64,000 nt of DNA from Virgibacillus subterraneus (GTDB lineage: Bacteria > Bacillota > Bacilli > Bacillales > Amphibacillaceae): assembly GCF_900110695.1 (NCBI RefSeq), contig NZ_FOEH01000003.1:124001-188000 (forward strand), written 5' to 3'. The notes below the pieces were generated by a model. That model was given only the letters and a program-made list of their open reading frames with translations, did not search any database and was not told the DNA's origin. Made by a program: the position numbers and the translations under genes. Of this stretch, positions 35,657 to 44,843 are shown in pieces. Positions within the stretch are counted from its first letter, which is position 1, and each line of letters opens with the position of its first letter.

Positions 35657-36856
35657 GTGCCTGTAATTGATGTTAAAGGCTTATCAAAAGTGTTTGGCAG
35701 AAACCCTAAACAAGCTTTAAAGCTTTTGGATGAAGGGGTGTCAAAAGACGAGATTTTGAAGAAAACCGGTAATACAGTCGGGGTTAATCGCGCTACTTTT
35801 TCTGTAGAAGAGGGCGAAATATTTGTTATTATGGGTTTATCTGGTAGTGGAAAGTCAACCTTAGTAAGATTAGTTAACCGGTTAATTGAACCTACTGAAG
35901 GTAGTGTTCTAATCGATGGTGATGATCTAGCAACAATGGATATGAAGTCACTGCGCAAAATTCGAAGAGAAAAGTTAAGTATGGTTTTCCAACGTTTTGC
36001 ATTGTTTCCCCATAAATCTATTTTGGAGAACGCAGAATTTGGGTTGGAAATTCAAAATGTTCCTGCCGAGGAAAGAAAGAAAAAGGCACAGGATGCATTA
36101 GAAATGGTCGGACTAGGTGGGTATATCCATCAATCTCCAGGACAATTATCTGGTGGTATGCAACAACGTGTCGGATTGGCACGTGCTCTTGCTAACGATC
36201 CTGAGGTTCTACTAATGGATGAAGCTTTCTCAGCTTTAGATCCACTTATTCGTAAAGAAATGCAGGATGAACTTATTGACCTGCAGGAAAGTATGCAAAA
36301 AACAATTTTATTTATCACACATGACTTAGATGAAGCATTAAGATTAGGTGACCGTATTGCATTAATGAAAGATGGTTCCATCGTTCAAATTGGGACACCA
36401 GAGGAAATCTTGGTTAATCCAGCAAATGATTATGTAGAAAAGTTTGTTGAAGATGTGGACCGTTCAAAAGTATTAACCGCACAAAATATTATGAAACGTC
36501 CTGAAACTATAAACATAGAAAAGCATGGTCCGCGTGTTGCTTTAGAGCGTATGCGTGAGGAAGGCCTCTCAAGTATCTTAGTGGTTGATGGCAAACGTAA
36601 TCTTAAAGGTTATGTAACAGCTGATGATGCGTCTGAAGCGAGAAAGAATGAAGTACGTGATATTAAAGAAATATTGCGCACTGATATTGAAAAAGTGGAT
36701 AAAGAAACTTCTATGAATGAGATATTTAATGTTATTCATGACTCACCAGTTCCGGTTGCAGTCGTTGAAAACGATAAACTTGTTGGAATTGTTGTCCGTG
36801 GAGCTGTTATAGCTGCACTTGCTGGAGATGGCGAGGTGAATATAGGAGATGCTTAA
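35657..36856 (+). CDS. opuAA: Glycine betaine ABC transporter ATP-binding protein OpuAA
   Basis: This ATPase belongs to the OpuA osmoprotectant importer (399 residues). It starts with [19 protein letters not shown], and has Walker [10 protein letters not shown] (60-68), signature [15 protein letters not shown] near 165, and Walker [14 protein letters not shown] near 185. A C-terminal tandem CBS domain pair (about 275-395) is the ionic-strength/nucleotide sensor in OpuA. GTG 35657 follows AGAGGTG at a proper distance; the GTG at 35648 overlaps that site. It overlaps opuAB by 8 bp. Confidence 0.94.
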   Translation: MPVIDVKGLSKVFGRNPKQALKLLDEGVSKDEILKKTGNTVGVNRATFSVEEGEIFVIMGLSGSGKSTLVRLVNRLIEPTEGSVLIDGDDLATMDMKSLRKIRREKLSMVFQRFALFPHKSILENAEFGLEIQNVPAEERKKKAQDALEMVGLGGYIHQSPGQLSGGMQQRVGLARALANDPEVLLMDEAFSALDPLIRKEMQDELIDLQESMQKTILFITHDLDEALRLGDRIALMKDGSIVQIGTPEEILVNPANDYVEKFVEDVDRSKVLTAQNIMKRPETINIEKHGPRVALERMREEGLSSILVVDGKRNLKGYVTADDASEARKNEVRDIKEILRTDIEKVDKETSMNEIFNVIHDSPVPVAVVENDKLVGIVVRGAVIAALAGDGEVNIGDA

Positions 36857-37703
36857 TAACATATTAGAATTCGTACCGAAGATAAAAATAGCACAAGCAA
36901 CAGAATGGTTTACTGATCTGATTACAGATACATTTGCATTTCTGTTTGATCCAATTAAAGAGCATTTTGGTGAATTTATGGAGTGGTCTGCAGATACTTT
37001 AATCCTTATTCCACCTGTAATTATTATTTTAGTTGTAGCCATAATCGCATTCTTTATATCAGGTAAAAAACTCGGTTTGGCAGCATTCAGTGTTGTAGGG
37101 TTATGGCTGATTTATAATCAGGGATTCTGGGAGCATCTGATGAATACATTTACATTGGTTTTAATATCAAGTATTTTATCAGTAATTATTGGTGTTCCTT
37201 TTGGTATATTAATGTCTAAGAGTAAAGCTGCGGAAGCGATTATCACACCAGTACTCGATTTCATGCAAACAATGCCAGCATTTGTTTACTTGATACCTGC
37301 AGTTGCGTTTTTCGGTATAGGAATGGTGCCAGGTATATTTGCATCATTAATATTTGCAACACCACCGACAGTGCGTTTCACGAACTTAGGTATTCGTCAG
37401 GTTTCCAAAGAACTGGTGGAGGCGTCTGATGCATTCGGTAGTACCGGGGCACAGAAGTTATTTAAAGTAGAATTACCAATGGCTAAGGCAACTATTATGG
37501 CTGGTATTAACCAGACAGTTATGTTAGCTTTATCAATGGTAGTAATTGCATCTATGATTGGTGCACCTGGACTTGGAAGAGAAGTTCTATCGGCACTGCA
37601 ACGTGCACAAGTTGGAACAGGATTCGTAGCAGGTATTGGTATAGTAATACTTGCAATTATTATTGATCGATTCACACAAACAGTGAATTCGAAGAGTGAT
37701 TAA
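36849..37703 (+). CDS. opuAB: Glycine betaine ABC transporter permease OpuAB
   Basis: This 284-residue inner-membrane permease has an N-terminal extension ([21 protein letters not shown]) followed by about seven helices. The binding-protein-dependent transport EAA-like loop reads [23 protein letters not shown] near residue 190-210. It pairs with OpuAA and the lipoprotein OpuAC. Its start lies inside opuAA. Confidence 0.94.
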   Translation: MLNNILEFVPKIKIAQATEWFTDLITDTFAFLFDPIKEHFGEFMEWSADTLILIPPVIIILVVAIIAFFISGKKLGLAAFSVVGLWLIYNQGFWEHLMNTFTLVLISSILSVIIGVPFGILMSKSKAAEAIITPVLDFMQTMPAFVYLIPAVAFFGIGMVPGIFASLIFATPPTVRFTNLGIRQVSKELVEASDAFGSTGAQKLFKVELPMAKATIMAGINQTVMLALSMVVIASMIGAPGLGREVLSALQRAQVGTGFVAGIGIVILAIIIDRFTQTVNSKSD

Positions 37704-37768
37704 GTTGGTACCTTTTCTTACGAAGAGTTTCCATATATAAATAATAGTAAAAGGGGAGTTTTATAGTT

Positions 37769-38677
37769 ATGTTAAAATTTAACTGGAAACGTCTAGGCAT
37801 TGCTGCCGGACTTTCATTATCATTAGTAGCTGCAGGTTGTGGCTCTGATGGCGAAACAACAGACGACGGAGGATCCGATGATAGTTCAGCTAAAGTCGGT
37901 GAAGGTAAAGAAATTGAATTAGCTTATGTAGAATGGGACACTGAAGTTGCATCTACAAATGTTGTTGGAAAGGTGTTAGAAGACCTTGGATATGATGTTG
38001 AATTAACACCACTTGATAACTCAGTAATGTGGGAAGCTGTTGCAAACGGAGAAGCAGACGCTATGGTTGCAGCATGGTTACCAGGAACACACGCTACACA
38101 GTATGAAGAGTATTCAGACCAATTGGAAGAGCTAGGTGTTAACTTAGAAGGCGCGAAAATTGGTGCAGTTGTACCAGAATACATGGATGTTAACTCTTTG
38201 GCTGATCTTGATTCACAGGCTGATAAAACGATCACTGGTATCGAGCCTGGAGCTGGTGTTGTAGCAGCTACAGAAGACGCTGTAGAGACATATGACAATC
38301 TAGATGGATGGGAAGTTCAAACATCCTCAAGTGGTGCAATGGCAACTGCTCTAGGTGAAGCAATCGAAAACGAAGAAGAAATTATTGTTACAGGTTGGTC
38401 TCCACACTGGAAATTCCAAAAATATGACTTAAAATATTTAGAAGATCCAGAAGGTGTATATGGTGATGCTGAAACAATCGAAACAATGGCTCGTAAAGGA
38501 CTTAAAGAAGATCTACCAAACGCATACAAAGTACTAGATGCCTTTAAATGGGATTCTGCTGACATTGAAAGTGTAATGCTATCAGTTCAGAATGGTACTC
38601 CTGTTGAAGAAGCAACCGCAACATGGGTTGAAGAAAACCAGGATAAAGTAGATGAATGGACTTCTGAAGTAGAATAA
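37769..38677 (+). CDS. opuAC: Glycine betaine-binding lipoprotein OpuAC (permuted form)
   Basis: This 302-residue extracellular lipoprotein has lipobox VAAGC (Cys 24). It is followed by the lobe ELAYVEWDTEVASTNV (W56), AAWLPGTH (W103), and then the lobe KTITGIEPGAG..GWEV..VTGWSPHW (W210). The three tryptophans probably form the betaine cage. The two lobes are in the opposite order to the next gene and to B. subtilis OpuAC, so this is a circular permutant, the order I recall for the Lactococcus protein. It is the third gene of the opuA operon, 65 bp after opuAB, with a strong terminator behind it. Confidence 0.93.
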   Translation: MLKFNWKRLGIAAGLSLSLVAAGCGSDGETTDDGGSDDSSAKVGEGKEIELAYVEWDTEVASTNVVGKVLEDLGYDVELTPLDNSVMWEAVANGEADAMVAAWLPGTHATQYEEYSDQLEELGVNLEGAKIGAVVPEYMDVNSLADLDSQADKTITGIEPGAGVVAATEDAVETYDNLDGWEVQTSSSGAMATALGEAIENEEEIIVTGWSPHWKFQKYDLKYLEDPEGVYGDAETIETMARKGLKEDLPNAYKVLDAFKWDSADIESVMLSVQNGTPVEEATATWVEENQDKVDEWTSEVE

Positions 38678-38682
38678 AACAA

Positions 38683-38724
38683 AACTAAAGGCTGATACTA
38701 AAATGTATCAGCCTTTAGTTTTAG
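38683..38724. terminator. Terminator of the opuA operon
   Basis: A 16-bp stem (38683-38698 pairs with 38705-38720) with a six-base loop is followed by TTAG. Confidence 0.9.
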
Positions 38725-38840
38725 TAGCAGGGTATGGCAGTACTCTATCTGTATAAATAGTACAACTATTTTAGTTTCCACTAATATTGGCATTTCCAAG
38801 TTTTCTAAGCAAAATTGATAAGAAGGAGAGGATTAGAGGC

Positions 38841-39794
38841 ATGATCAAAAACAATCGTAGATGGACAAAATTAACATTTATTTTGGGGCTTTTAGCAATA
38901 CTTATTGCGGCTGGATGTGGATCTGGCGGTGACAACGAGGGTAATGCAGGCAATAATGAAGAGAATACAGGCACTGAGGGCGAAATTAATTATGGTGAAG
39001 CAGTAGAACATACAATTACCGGTATAGAGCCGGGAGCAGGGATATCAGTAACAACAGAGAAAGCAATTGAAGAGTATGATTCGTTGAGTGGATGGGAAGT
39101 AAACTTATCTTCCACTGCTGCAATGGCGTCAGAACTGGATAAAGCAATTAAAGACGAAGAGCCAATCATTATTACTGGCTGGAACCCACATTGGACATTT
39201 GCCAAATACCCAGATATGAAGTATTTGGATGACCCTAAAGGTATATACGGTACGGAAGAAGTAATTAAGACGATTGCCAGACAAGGCCTAAAAGAGGAAA
39301 AGCCAAACGCTTACAAATTAGTTGACCAATTTAAGTGGGATGTAAAAGATATGGAGAGCATTATGTATGAATCACAAGAAACTGGCGACGACATTGAAGC
39401 AGTTGCCAAGCGCTGGGTAGAAAATAATCAGGATAAGATTAGTGAATGGACGAAGGGAGTCGAAGAAGTTGATGGAGAGTCATTTGAACTTGTATCAACA
39501 CCTTGGGATTCCGAACGTTCTTCAGCGTTTGTGATGAAAGCTGTAATGGAGAAATTAGGTTATGATGTCACGGTTACACCAGTAGATGTTGCAGTTGTAT
39601 TTGAATCAATTGCAAATGGTGATGGTGATGCAACACTTGCTGCTTGGATGCCAGTAACGCATAAAGATTTTTATGATAAGTACTCCGATCAATTTGAAGA
39701 TCTTGGTGCAAATCTTGAAGGCGCAAAAATCGGTCTAGTTGTTCCGTCTTATATGGATATAGAGTCAATAGAAGATCTGGAACCTGCAGAATAG
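38841..39794 (+). CDS. Second OpuAC-like substrate-binding lipoprotein
   Basis: This 317-residue lipoprotein has lipobox IAAGC (Cys 26) and a Gly/Asn/Glu linker. It then has the lobe HTITGIEPGAGISV..GWEV..ITGWNPHW (W114), then STPWDSERSS (W222), AAWMPVTH (W269), and the end VPSYMDIESIEDL. This is the lobe order of B. subtilis OpuAC and the reverse of its neighbour. All three cage tryptophans are kept, so betaine or a similar quaternary amine is a likely ligand. It has its own AGAAGGAGAG site and lies behind the opuA terminator, so it is expressed separately; which permease it feeds is not clear. Confidence 0.92.
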   Translation: MIKNNRRWTKLTFILGLLAILIAAGCGSGGDNEGNAGNNEENTGTEGEINYGEAVEHTITGIEPGAGISVTTEKAIEEYDSLSGWEVNLSSTAAMASELDKAIKDEEPIIITGWNPHWTFAKYPDMKYLDDPKGIYGTEEVIKTIARQGLKEEKPNAYKLVDQFKWDVKDMESIMYESQETGDDIEAVAKRWVENNQDKISEWTKGVEEVDGESFELVSTPWDSERSSAFVMKAVMEKLGYDVTVTPVDVAVVFESIANGDGDATLAAWMPVTHKDFYDKYSDQFEDLGANLEGAKIGLVVPSYMDIESIEDLEPAE

Positions 39795-39830
39795 AAAAAC
39801 AGGCTATCAACCTTGATAGCCTGTTTTTTC
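39795..39830. terminator. Bidirectional terminator
   Basis: A 16-bp stem (39795-39810 pairs with 39813-39828) is flanked by A and T runs. It separates the second opuAC-like gene from convergent yhaH. Confidence 0.9.
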
Positions 39831-40188
39831 ATTCTTTTTTAAGTTTAGTTTCTAAATCTTTCAAGCTTGATTCAATTTGTTCTAAATATTCATGGATATT
39901 TTCTCGATGGGGTTCAACAGTACCTTTCCACTCCTCAACAGATCTTTTCATTTCCTGAGTTAGTTCTTTGATTAGGGCAGCACCTTCTTTTGAAGTTTCT
40001 GAAATTTGCTTTTTCAAACGCAGTCCATCAAGTTTAATATTTTCAAGCATACTTTTCCATTCCATACTTTGTTCTTTTGCACGATAGCGAAAGTCTCTTC
40101 CTGATGAAGGTGTACTCAGTAAAGTTGCTGTGGCACTGACAGCTCCCCCAACCATAATCCCGAGAATTAGTGATTTTCCGTTTGCCAT
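39829..40188 (-). CDS. yhaH: YtxH-like protein YhaH
   Basis: This 119-residue protein has an N-terminal Gly-rich hydrophobic segment (LILGIMVGGAVSATATLLSTP, residues 6-26), the YtxH/gas-vesicle-like anchor. An amphipathic coiled coil follows (EEWKGTVEPHRENIHEYLEQIESSLKDLETKLKKE). The ATG at 40188 follows AAAGGAG; the longer frame to 40251 lacks a site. It probably is membrane attached and stress related, as other YtxH proteins. The position before hit agrees with B. subtilis. Confidence 0.85.
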   Translation of the reverse strand: MANGKSLILGIMVGGAVSATATLLSTPSSGRDFRYRAKEQSMEWKSMLENIKLDGLRLKKQISETSKEGAALIKELTQEMKRSVEEWKGTVEPHRENIHEYLEQIESSLKDLETKLKKE

Positions 40189-40297
40189 AGAGAATACGCT
40201 CCTTTCAACTCTTGGTATATCTTTTCCTTTTTTGAGGTTACTATGAAACATGTTTTTTAAGCAGTTAGGAAAGTATAAAAATTTTCTTACTGCATAA

Positions 40298-40324
40298 ATC
40301 CTCTGACAATCTGTGCCAGAGGAT
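40298..40324 (-). terminator. Terminator between hit and yhaH
   Basis: ATCCTCTG (40298-40305) pairs with CAGAGGAT (40317-40324). The adjoining TTATGCAGTAAGAAAATTTTT on the minus strand is a piece of the dispersed repeat family and may provide the U-rich end. Confidence 0.65.
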
Positions 40325-40411
40325 CAATATAGCATTAATTAACACAATAATATTATATCAAATAGTAGGCGAAATAAAAAGTACTAATTTTCAGATATAT
40401 CAATTAACCGT

Positions 40412-40837
40412 TTAGACTTCTAAACCAATCTCTTTTGCAATTTGCTGCAGGTCCTCTGGCGTGTAGTCCTTTTCATGTGTTACCCATTTTGATGAAAATC
40501 CGTCACTGTCACCGTAGCGCGGTATGATATGAATATGTAAATGGAATACCGATTGATCTGCAGGTTTTTCATTGTTATTTAAAAGATTCATCCCGATTGG
40601 CTGATAGGCTTTTTTGATTGCGTTTGCGATTGTTGGAATTCTTGCAAATAGCGAACTTGCAACCTCTGGTGGAGTTTCATAAATGTTCTTTGTGTGTATC
40701 TTTGGTATCACTAGCGTATGCCCTTTTGTTACCTGGCTAATATCAAGGAATGCATAGACATATTCATCTTCATAAACTTTTGCTGATGGGATCTCTCCAT
40801 TTAAGATTTTGCAAAAAATACAATCTTCATGCGGCAT
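40412..40837 (-). CDS. hit: HIT family nucleotide hydrolase
   Basis: This 141-residue histidine-triad protein hydrolyses nucleotide phosphoramidates or dinucleotides. It begins CIFCKILNGEIPSAKVYEDE with a zinc-type CxxC, and has the triad HLHIHIIPRY near residues 98-107. The ATG at 40837 follows TAGGAGTG. In B. subtilis it is divergent from ecsAB exactly as here. Confidence 0.93.
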   Translation of the reverse strand: MPHEDCIFCKILNGEIPSAKVYEDEYVYAFLDISQVTKGHTLVIPKIHTKNIYETPPEVASSLFARIPTIANAIKKAYQPIGMNLLNNNEKPADQSVFHLHIHIIPRYGDSDGFSSKWVTHEKDYTPEDLQQIAKEIGLEV

Positions 40838-40912
40838 GCAAATCACTCCTAATCATTTTACTTTATTGTATATAGGAATAGGGTATAATGTAAAGCTATT
40901 GCAATTAAATAA

Positions 40913-41098
40913 ACAGGTCAGGCCCACGCTAATGGACCTGCCTGCTTTAAGAAGTATGAGGATGCTATACACTCTAACGTTGGGGACTTTGTAATTAATG
41001 TTAAATCGCATGCTGCTACTTAACGTGATTACAAAAAACCTTTTTGTCAGCATCTCAAAGTAATTGAGACGCCCTGGCAAAAGGGTTTATTTCATTAG
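40913..41098. other. Two RNA-like hairpins in the hit-ecsA gap
   Basis: In the 476-bp divergent gap, a GC-rich hairpin (CAGG..CAGGCCC against GG-CCTG..CCTG, 40913-40944) is followed by a long stem at 41036-41098. There AAACCTTTTTGTCAG pairs with CTGGCAAAAGGGTTT and an inner TCTCA pairs with TGAGA. On the minus strand the second stem ends in GGTTTTTTGT, so it could be a terminator or attenuator of a leader running into hit. The rest of the gap is the AT-rich ecsA promoter region. Confidence 0.5.
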
Positions 41099-41313
41099 AT
41101 TGTCAATCACAGAATTATCGATCACAAACACCTCATTTGTGTGCAATACGAAATTTTATGATAGTGTTAGATCCTCATGACTTCATTTGTTAGTGTGAAC
41201 GGATTAAGAAATTTTATACACAATTTCTGTCGAAAACTGGTGAATAGTTTGTTTTGGCTTTGCTCGGTAAACATGGTAAAATTTTAGCTAAGTGAATACT
41301 AGGAGGAAATCTC

Positions 41314-42057
41314 GTGGAACCTTTGTTACATATTGATAATCTGTATGGTGGTTATACACATAAAAACGTTCTGCAAGGCATTTCATTTAATGTCTTTCCA
41401 GGCGAAATTGTAGGGCTTATTGGCTTGAATGGTGCCGGAAAAAGTACCACAATCAAACATGTTATTGGCTTAATGCATGCAAAAAAGGGCAAGGTTGCTG
41501 TAAATGGCAAAACTTTTCAGGAAAACAGGACAACTTATCGGAATCAAATGGCCTATATACCTGAGATGCCGATTTTATATGATGAGTTAACATTATATGA
41601 ACATCTTCAGTTGACTGCAATGGCTTATAATATACCTGAAGATGTATTTGAAAAAAGACTGCCTCCATTATTGAATGAATTTCGAATGGAAAAAAAATTA
41701 AAATGGTTTCCTGTTCATTTCTCAAAAGGGATGCGCCAAAAAGTAATGATTATGTGTGCTTTTCTAATTGAACCGCCATTATATATTGTTGATGAGCCGT
41801 TTGTTGGGCTGGATCCGCTTGGGATTAAGTCTTATTTACAACTAATGGATAAGATGAAGGCCAATGGTTCAGGTGTGCTGATGTCAACACATATTCTTGC
41901 AACTGCAGAGCGTTATTGTGACCGGTTTGTAATTTTGCATGATGGCGAAATTCGGGCAATTGGCACGTTGGATGAGCTGCGGCAGAATTTCAACATGCCT
42001 GCGTCAACACTTGATGACTTGTATGTGCAATTAACAAAGGAAGATAGCCATGTTTAA
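41314..42057 (+). CDS. ecsA: ABC transporter ATP-binding protein EcsA
   Basis: This 247-residue ATPase belongs to the Ecs transporter, which in B. subtilis affects intramembrane proteolysis, secretion and competence. It has Walker A GLNGAGKST (residues 36-44), signature FSKGMRQKVMIM near 136-147 and Walker B PLYIVDEPFVGLDP near 154-167. Start is GTG at 41314 behind AGGAGG. It overlaps ecsB by 8 bp. Confidence 0.94.
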   Translation: MEPLLHIDNLYGGYTHKNVLQGISFNVFPGEIVGLIGLNGAGKSTTIKHVIGLMHAKKGKVAVNGKTFQENRTTYRNQMAYIPEMPILYDELTLYEHLQLTAMAYNIPEDVFEKRLPPLLNEFRMEKKLKWFPVHFSKGMRQKVMIMCAFLIEPPLYIVDEPFVGLDPLGIKSYLQLMDKMKANGSGVLMSTHILATAERYCDRFVILHDGEIRAIGTLDELRQNFNMPASTLDDLYVQLTKEDSHV

Positions 42058-43261
42058 TGCACATGAATTTTTCAAGAAACGGTTTGCTGCGCATATTAAG
42101 GAGACAAGCCGCTATTTACGTTATATATTCAATGGGCATATTGCTTTTGCAATGCTATTTTTTGTTTCAGCTCTTGCCTATTATTATCAGCAGTGGTTAA
42201 CAGCACTTCCGGAAAATTTTCCTACAGCAATTATTATCGGTGCTGTATTTGGGCTTCTAGTTAGTTATAGTCCGGTCAGGACATTATTAAAAGAACCAGA
42301 TTTAGTATTCTTAATAACTGCTGAAAATAAAATGGGGCCCTACTTTCGGAATGGAATTGTCTACAGCTTCGTTATTCAGCTATATTTAATCTTACTCTTA
42401 GGAGCTATGTTTGGTCCGTTATATTCTGCTACATATCCTGATCGTGCTGGCAAGGTCTATTTATTAACGTTGCTTGTTGTTCTAGTTTTCAAAGGCTGGA
42501 ACCTAATGGCGAATTGGTGGATGCTGAAAATACGCGAACCGGGAATTCGTCAGGTTGATTTGCTCGTACGAACCCTATTAAATATTGCTGTATTTTATTT
42601 TATCATTCAAGGCGAAATGCTGTTAGCGGGGGTTACGACATTATTATTTACACTTGTGTTTCTATATGATTTAAATATTTCAAGAAAACAGGCAGGTATT
42701 TTGTGGGATTTATTGGTTGAAAAAGACCGTAATCGCATGCATTCTTTTTACCGGCTGGCAAATATGTTTACCGATGTCCCGCATTTGAGAAATCAAGTTA
42801 AAACCAGACATTGGCTCGTATCACTTATTAATAAGGTGCCTTTTGCAAACAAGCATACATTTGATTATTTATATCGAATTACCTTTATCCGCAGTGGTGA
42901 TTATCTGGGTATGTATTTTCGTTTGATTTTTATTGGCGGATTATTTATTTACTATGTACCAAATATATGGATGAAGTTAATTTTCGCCCTGTTATTCTTG
43001 TATATGAGCAGTTTTCAAATGATGACACTTTATCATCACCATCGGACGATTATGTGGTTAGACATGTACCCTGTCGACTTGGAGATTCGTCAAAGATCAA
43101 TGGTGAAATTGCTTTTTCAATTAACAGTTATTCAAACTGTGATTTTCGCTCTATTATTTTTAGGGATGGGTGAGTTAATTGGGGTGCTGGCTGTTCTGGT
43201 TGTGGGGATAGTATTTAATTATCTATTTATAAACGGTTATGTGAAAAAGAAGATGAAATAA
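42050..43261 (+). CDS. ecsB: ABC transporter permease EcsB
   Basis: This 403-residue membrane subunit has about nine hydrophobic helices and starts FNAHEFFKKRFAAHIKETSRYLRYIFNGH, typical of EcsB. It forms the exporter with EcsA. The third gene of the B. subtilis operon, ecsC, is absent; a terminator follows ecsB directly. Confidence 0.93.
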   Translation: MFNAHEFFKKRFAAHIKETSRYLRYIFNGHIAFAMLFFVSALAYYYQQWLTALPENFPTAIIIGAVFGLLVSYSPVRTLLKEPDLVFLITAENKMGPYFRNGIVYSFVIQLYLILLLGAMFGPLYSATYPDRAGKVYLLTLLVVLVFKGWNLMANWWMLKIREPGIRQVDLLVRTLLNIAVFYFIIQGEMLLAGVTTLLFTLVFLYDLNISRKQAGILWDLLVEKDRNRMHSFYRLANMFTDVPHLRNQVKTRHWLVSLINKVPFANKHTFDYLYRITFIRSGDYLGMYFRLIFIGGLFIYYVPNIWMKLIFALLFLYMSSFQMMTLYHHHRTIMWLDMYPVDLEIRQRSMVKLLFQLTVIQTVIFALLFLGMGELIGVLAVLVVGIVFNYLFINGYVKKKMK

Positions 43262-43263
43262 TA

Positions 43264-43292
43264 AATACCCTTCAATTGTTGAAGGGTATTTA
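43264..43292. terminator. Bidirectional terminator
   Basis: AAATACCCTTCAA pairs with TTGAAGGGTATTT with a short loop, between the convergent ecsB and yhaA-like genes. Confidence 0.88.
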
Positions 43293-43295
43293 TTA

Positions 43296-44462
43296 TTACT
43301 TTTGATAATCAAAATAGGCTTGAATTAATGTCTTGGCTGCCACTGGTAATGCGCGTTCTTCAATATCAAATTTTGGATGATGATGCGGGAATTCATTACC
43401 TTCCTTTTGAGCCCCTGTGAAAAAGTAAGCACCAGGCTTTTTCATTGTATAATACGCAAAGTCTTCGCCACCCATGACAGGCAGTACTTCCTCAGCAGTA
43501 TGAATTTCCTCGATTTTTTCACCAGCCTTCAGGACAAGTTCAGCTTCCTCAGCATGGTTAACTAGTGGTGGATAGCCTTTTACATAATCGAATGAAAAGG
43601 AAGCGTCAATCGAAACACATACTCCTTTGATTACTTTTTCCATTTCTTCTATGACTTGCTCTTGGACAGCTGTATTTAAAAATCGTACCGTGCCGACTAT
43701 CTTTGCTTTATCTGCAATAACATTAAATGTCGTACCTGCTTCAAATACACCAATTGTAAGCACTGCCGTTTCCAGTGGGTCTAATCGTCTGCTTACAATT
43801 TGCTGAAGCTGTGTTATCAGCTGTGAACCGATTACAATAGCATCCTTTGTTTCATGAGGATATGCACCGTGCCCACCTTGACCATGAATCGTTATTGTGA
43901 AGCGGTCTGTCCCAGCCATAAATACATCTTTGGTCGTTTGCAGCACACCGAATGGGGTAGTGGCCCAAAGATGTGTTCCAAATACTGCATCAACATGATC
44001 AATTGCACCAGATTCAATAATTGGTTTAGCCCCACCTGGTGCATACTCTTCAGCATGTTGATGCAGGAAGACGATTGTTCCAGGCAAATCCTCTTGGAAG
44101 GACATCATTGTTTTTGCGAGCATGAGCAATGTAGCAGTGTGTCCATCATGTCCACACGCATGCATCACGCCATCTACTTTTGACTTATATGGAACATCTT
44201 TCTCATCCTGGATTGGCAGGGCATCAAAGTCTGCTCTTAATGCAACAGTTTTGCCAGGCTTACCACCTTTTAATGTAGCAATAACACCGTTTCCGCCAAC
44301 GTTCGTCTGGTACGGGATTCCTAGTTTTTCATAGAAGTCTGCGATATATTGTGCTGTTTTTGTTTCATGAAAAGAAAGTTCTGGATACTGATGCAGGAAA
44401 CGTCGGATTTCAACCATTTCCGGGTAAAGCGCATCGAGTTGTTTATGTATTTCATTTAGCAA
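43296..44462 (-). CDS. yhaA: M20 amidohydrolase YhaA
   Basis: This 388-residue N-acyl-amino-acid amidohydrolase-type enzyme (peptidase family M20D) contains RRFLHQYPELSFHETKTAQYI at the start. Metal-site motifs are MHACGHDGHTA near 100-110 and HQHAEEYAPGGAKPII near 138-153, and the end MGGEDFAYYTMKKPGAYFFTG. The frame runs on through the minisatellite as a (LLLLIHP) array to 44747. The TTG at 44462 follows AAGGGAG and gives the normal N-terminus, so it is used. It is convergent with ecsB. Confidence 0.9.
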   Translation of the reverse strand: MLNEIHKQLDALYPEMVEIRRFLHQYPELSFHETKTAQYIADFYEKLGIPYQTNVGGNGVIATLKGGKPGKTVALRADFDALPIQDEKDVPYKSKVDGVMHACGHDGHTATLLMLAKTMMSFQEDLPGTIVFLHQHAEEYAPGGAKPIIESGAIDHVDAVFGTHLWATTPFGVLQTTKDVFMAGTDRFTITIHGQGGHGAYPHETKDAIVIGSQLITQLQQIVSRRLDPLETAVLTIGVFEAGTTFNVIADKAKIVGTVRFLNTAVQEQVIEEMEKVIKGVCVSIDASFSFDYVKGYPPLVNHAEEAELVLKAGEKIEEIHTAEEVLPVMGGEDFAYYTMKKPGAYFFTGAQKEGNEFPHHHPKFDIEERALPVAAKTLIQAYFDYQK

Positions 44463-44548
44463 AATAAAAACTCCCTTATATTTTCTAATTATTATAACAT
44501 TTTTAGGAGCAGGTTGAATAGTTTTGTTGAGAATGAGATGAAGTGAGC

Positions 44549-44780
44549 GGTGTATCAACAGAAGGAGAGGGTGTATCAACAGAAGGAGAGGGTGTATCAA
44601 CAGAAGGAGAGGGTGTATCAACAGAAGGAGAGGGTGTATCAACAGAAGGAGAGGGTGTATCAACAGAAGGAGCGGGTGTATCAACAGAAGGAGAGGGTGT
44701 ATCAACAGAAGGAGAGGGTGTATCAACAGAAGGAGCGGGAACATCAACAGAAGAGCGCGAACATCAACAGAAGAGCGCGA
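44549..44780. repeat. 21-bp minisatellite (nine units plus two shorter units)
   Basis: Nine nearly identical tandem copies of GTGTATCAACAGAAGGAGAGG (one base varies, gagagg or gagcgg) are followed by two 20-bp units ACATCAACAGAAGAGCGCGA. No stop falls in several frames: the plus frames would give (GVSTEGE)n and (VYQQKER)n, the minus frame (LLLLIHP)n. Each unit holds an AGAAGGAGAGG ribosome-like site right before a GTG. No spacers are present, so it is not CRISPR. Confidence 0.95.
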
Positions 44781-44807
44781 TCATCAACTGGTTACATGTG
44801 CAATTAA

Positions 44808-44838
44808 AAAAGGTTGCCTCTAATTTGAGACAACCTTA
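44808..44838 (-). terminator. Terminator of the ferritin-like gene
   Basis: AAGGTTGCCTC (44810-44820) pairs with GAGACAACCTT (44827-44837) with one G-U pair. On the minus strand a U run follows. Confidence 0.85.
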
Positions 44839-44843
44839 CTGGA

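Noticed and set aside
35461-35958. 165-codon minus-strand frame overlapping opuAA
   Set aside because: It is the shadow of opuAA and its leader on the other strand, with no translation signals.
44463-44747. A (LLLLIHP)n N-terminal extension of YhaA encoded across the minisatellite
   Set aside because: The TTG at 44462 has a good ribosome site and gives the normal family N-terminus; the extension exists only because the 21-bp units contain no stop.
44549-44780. CRISPR array
   Set aside because: Units are contiguous without spacers and no cas genes are nearby.
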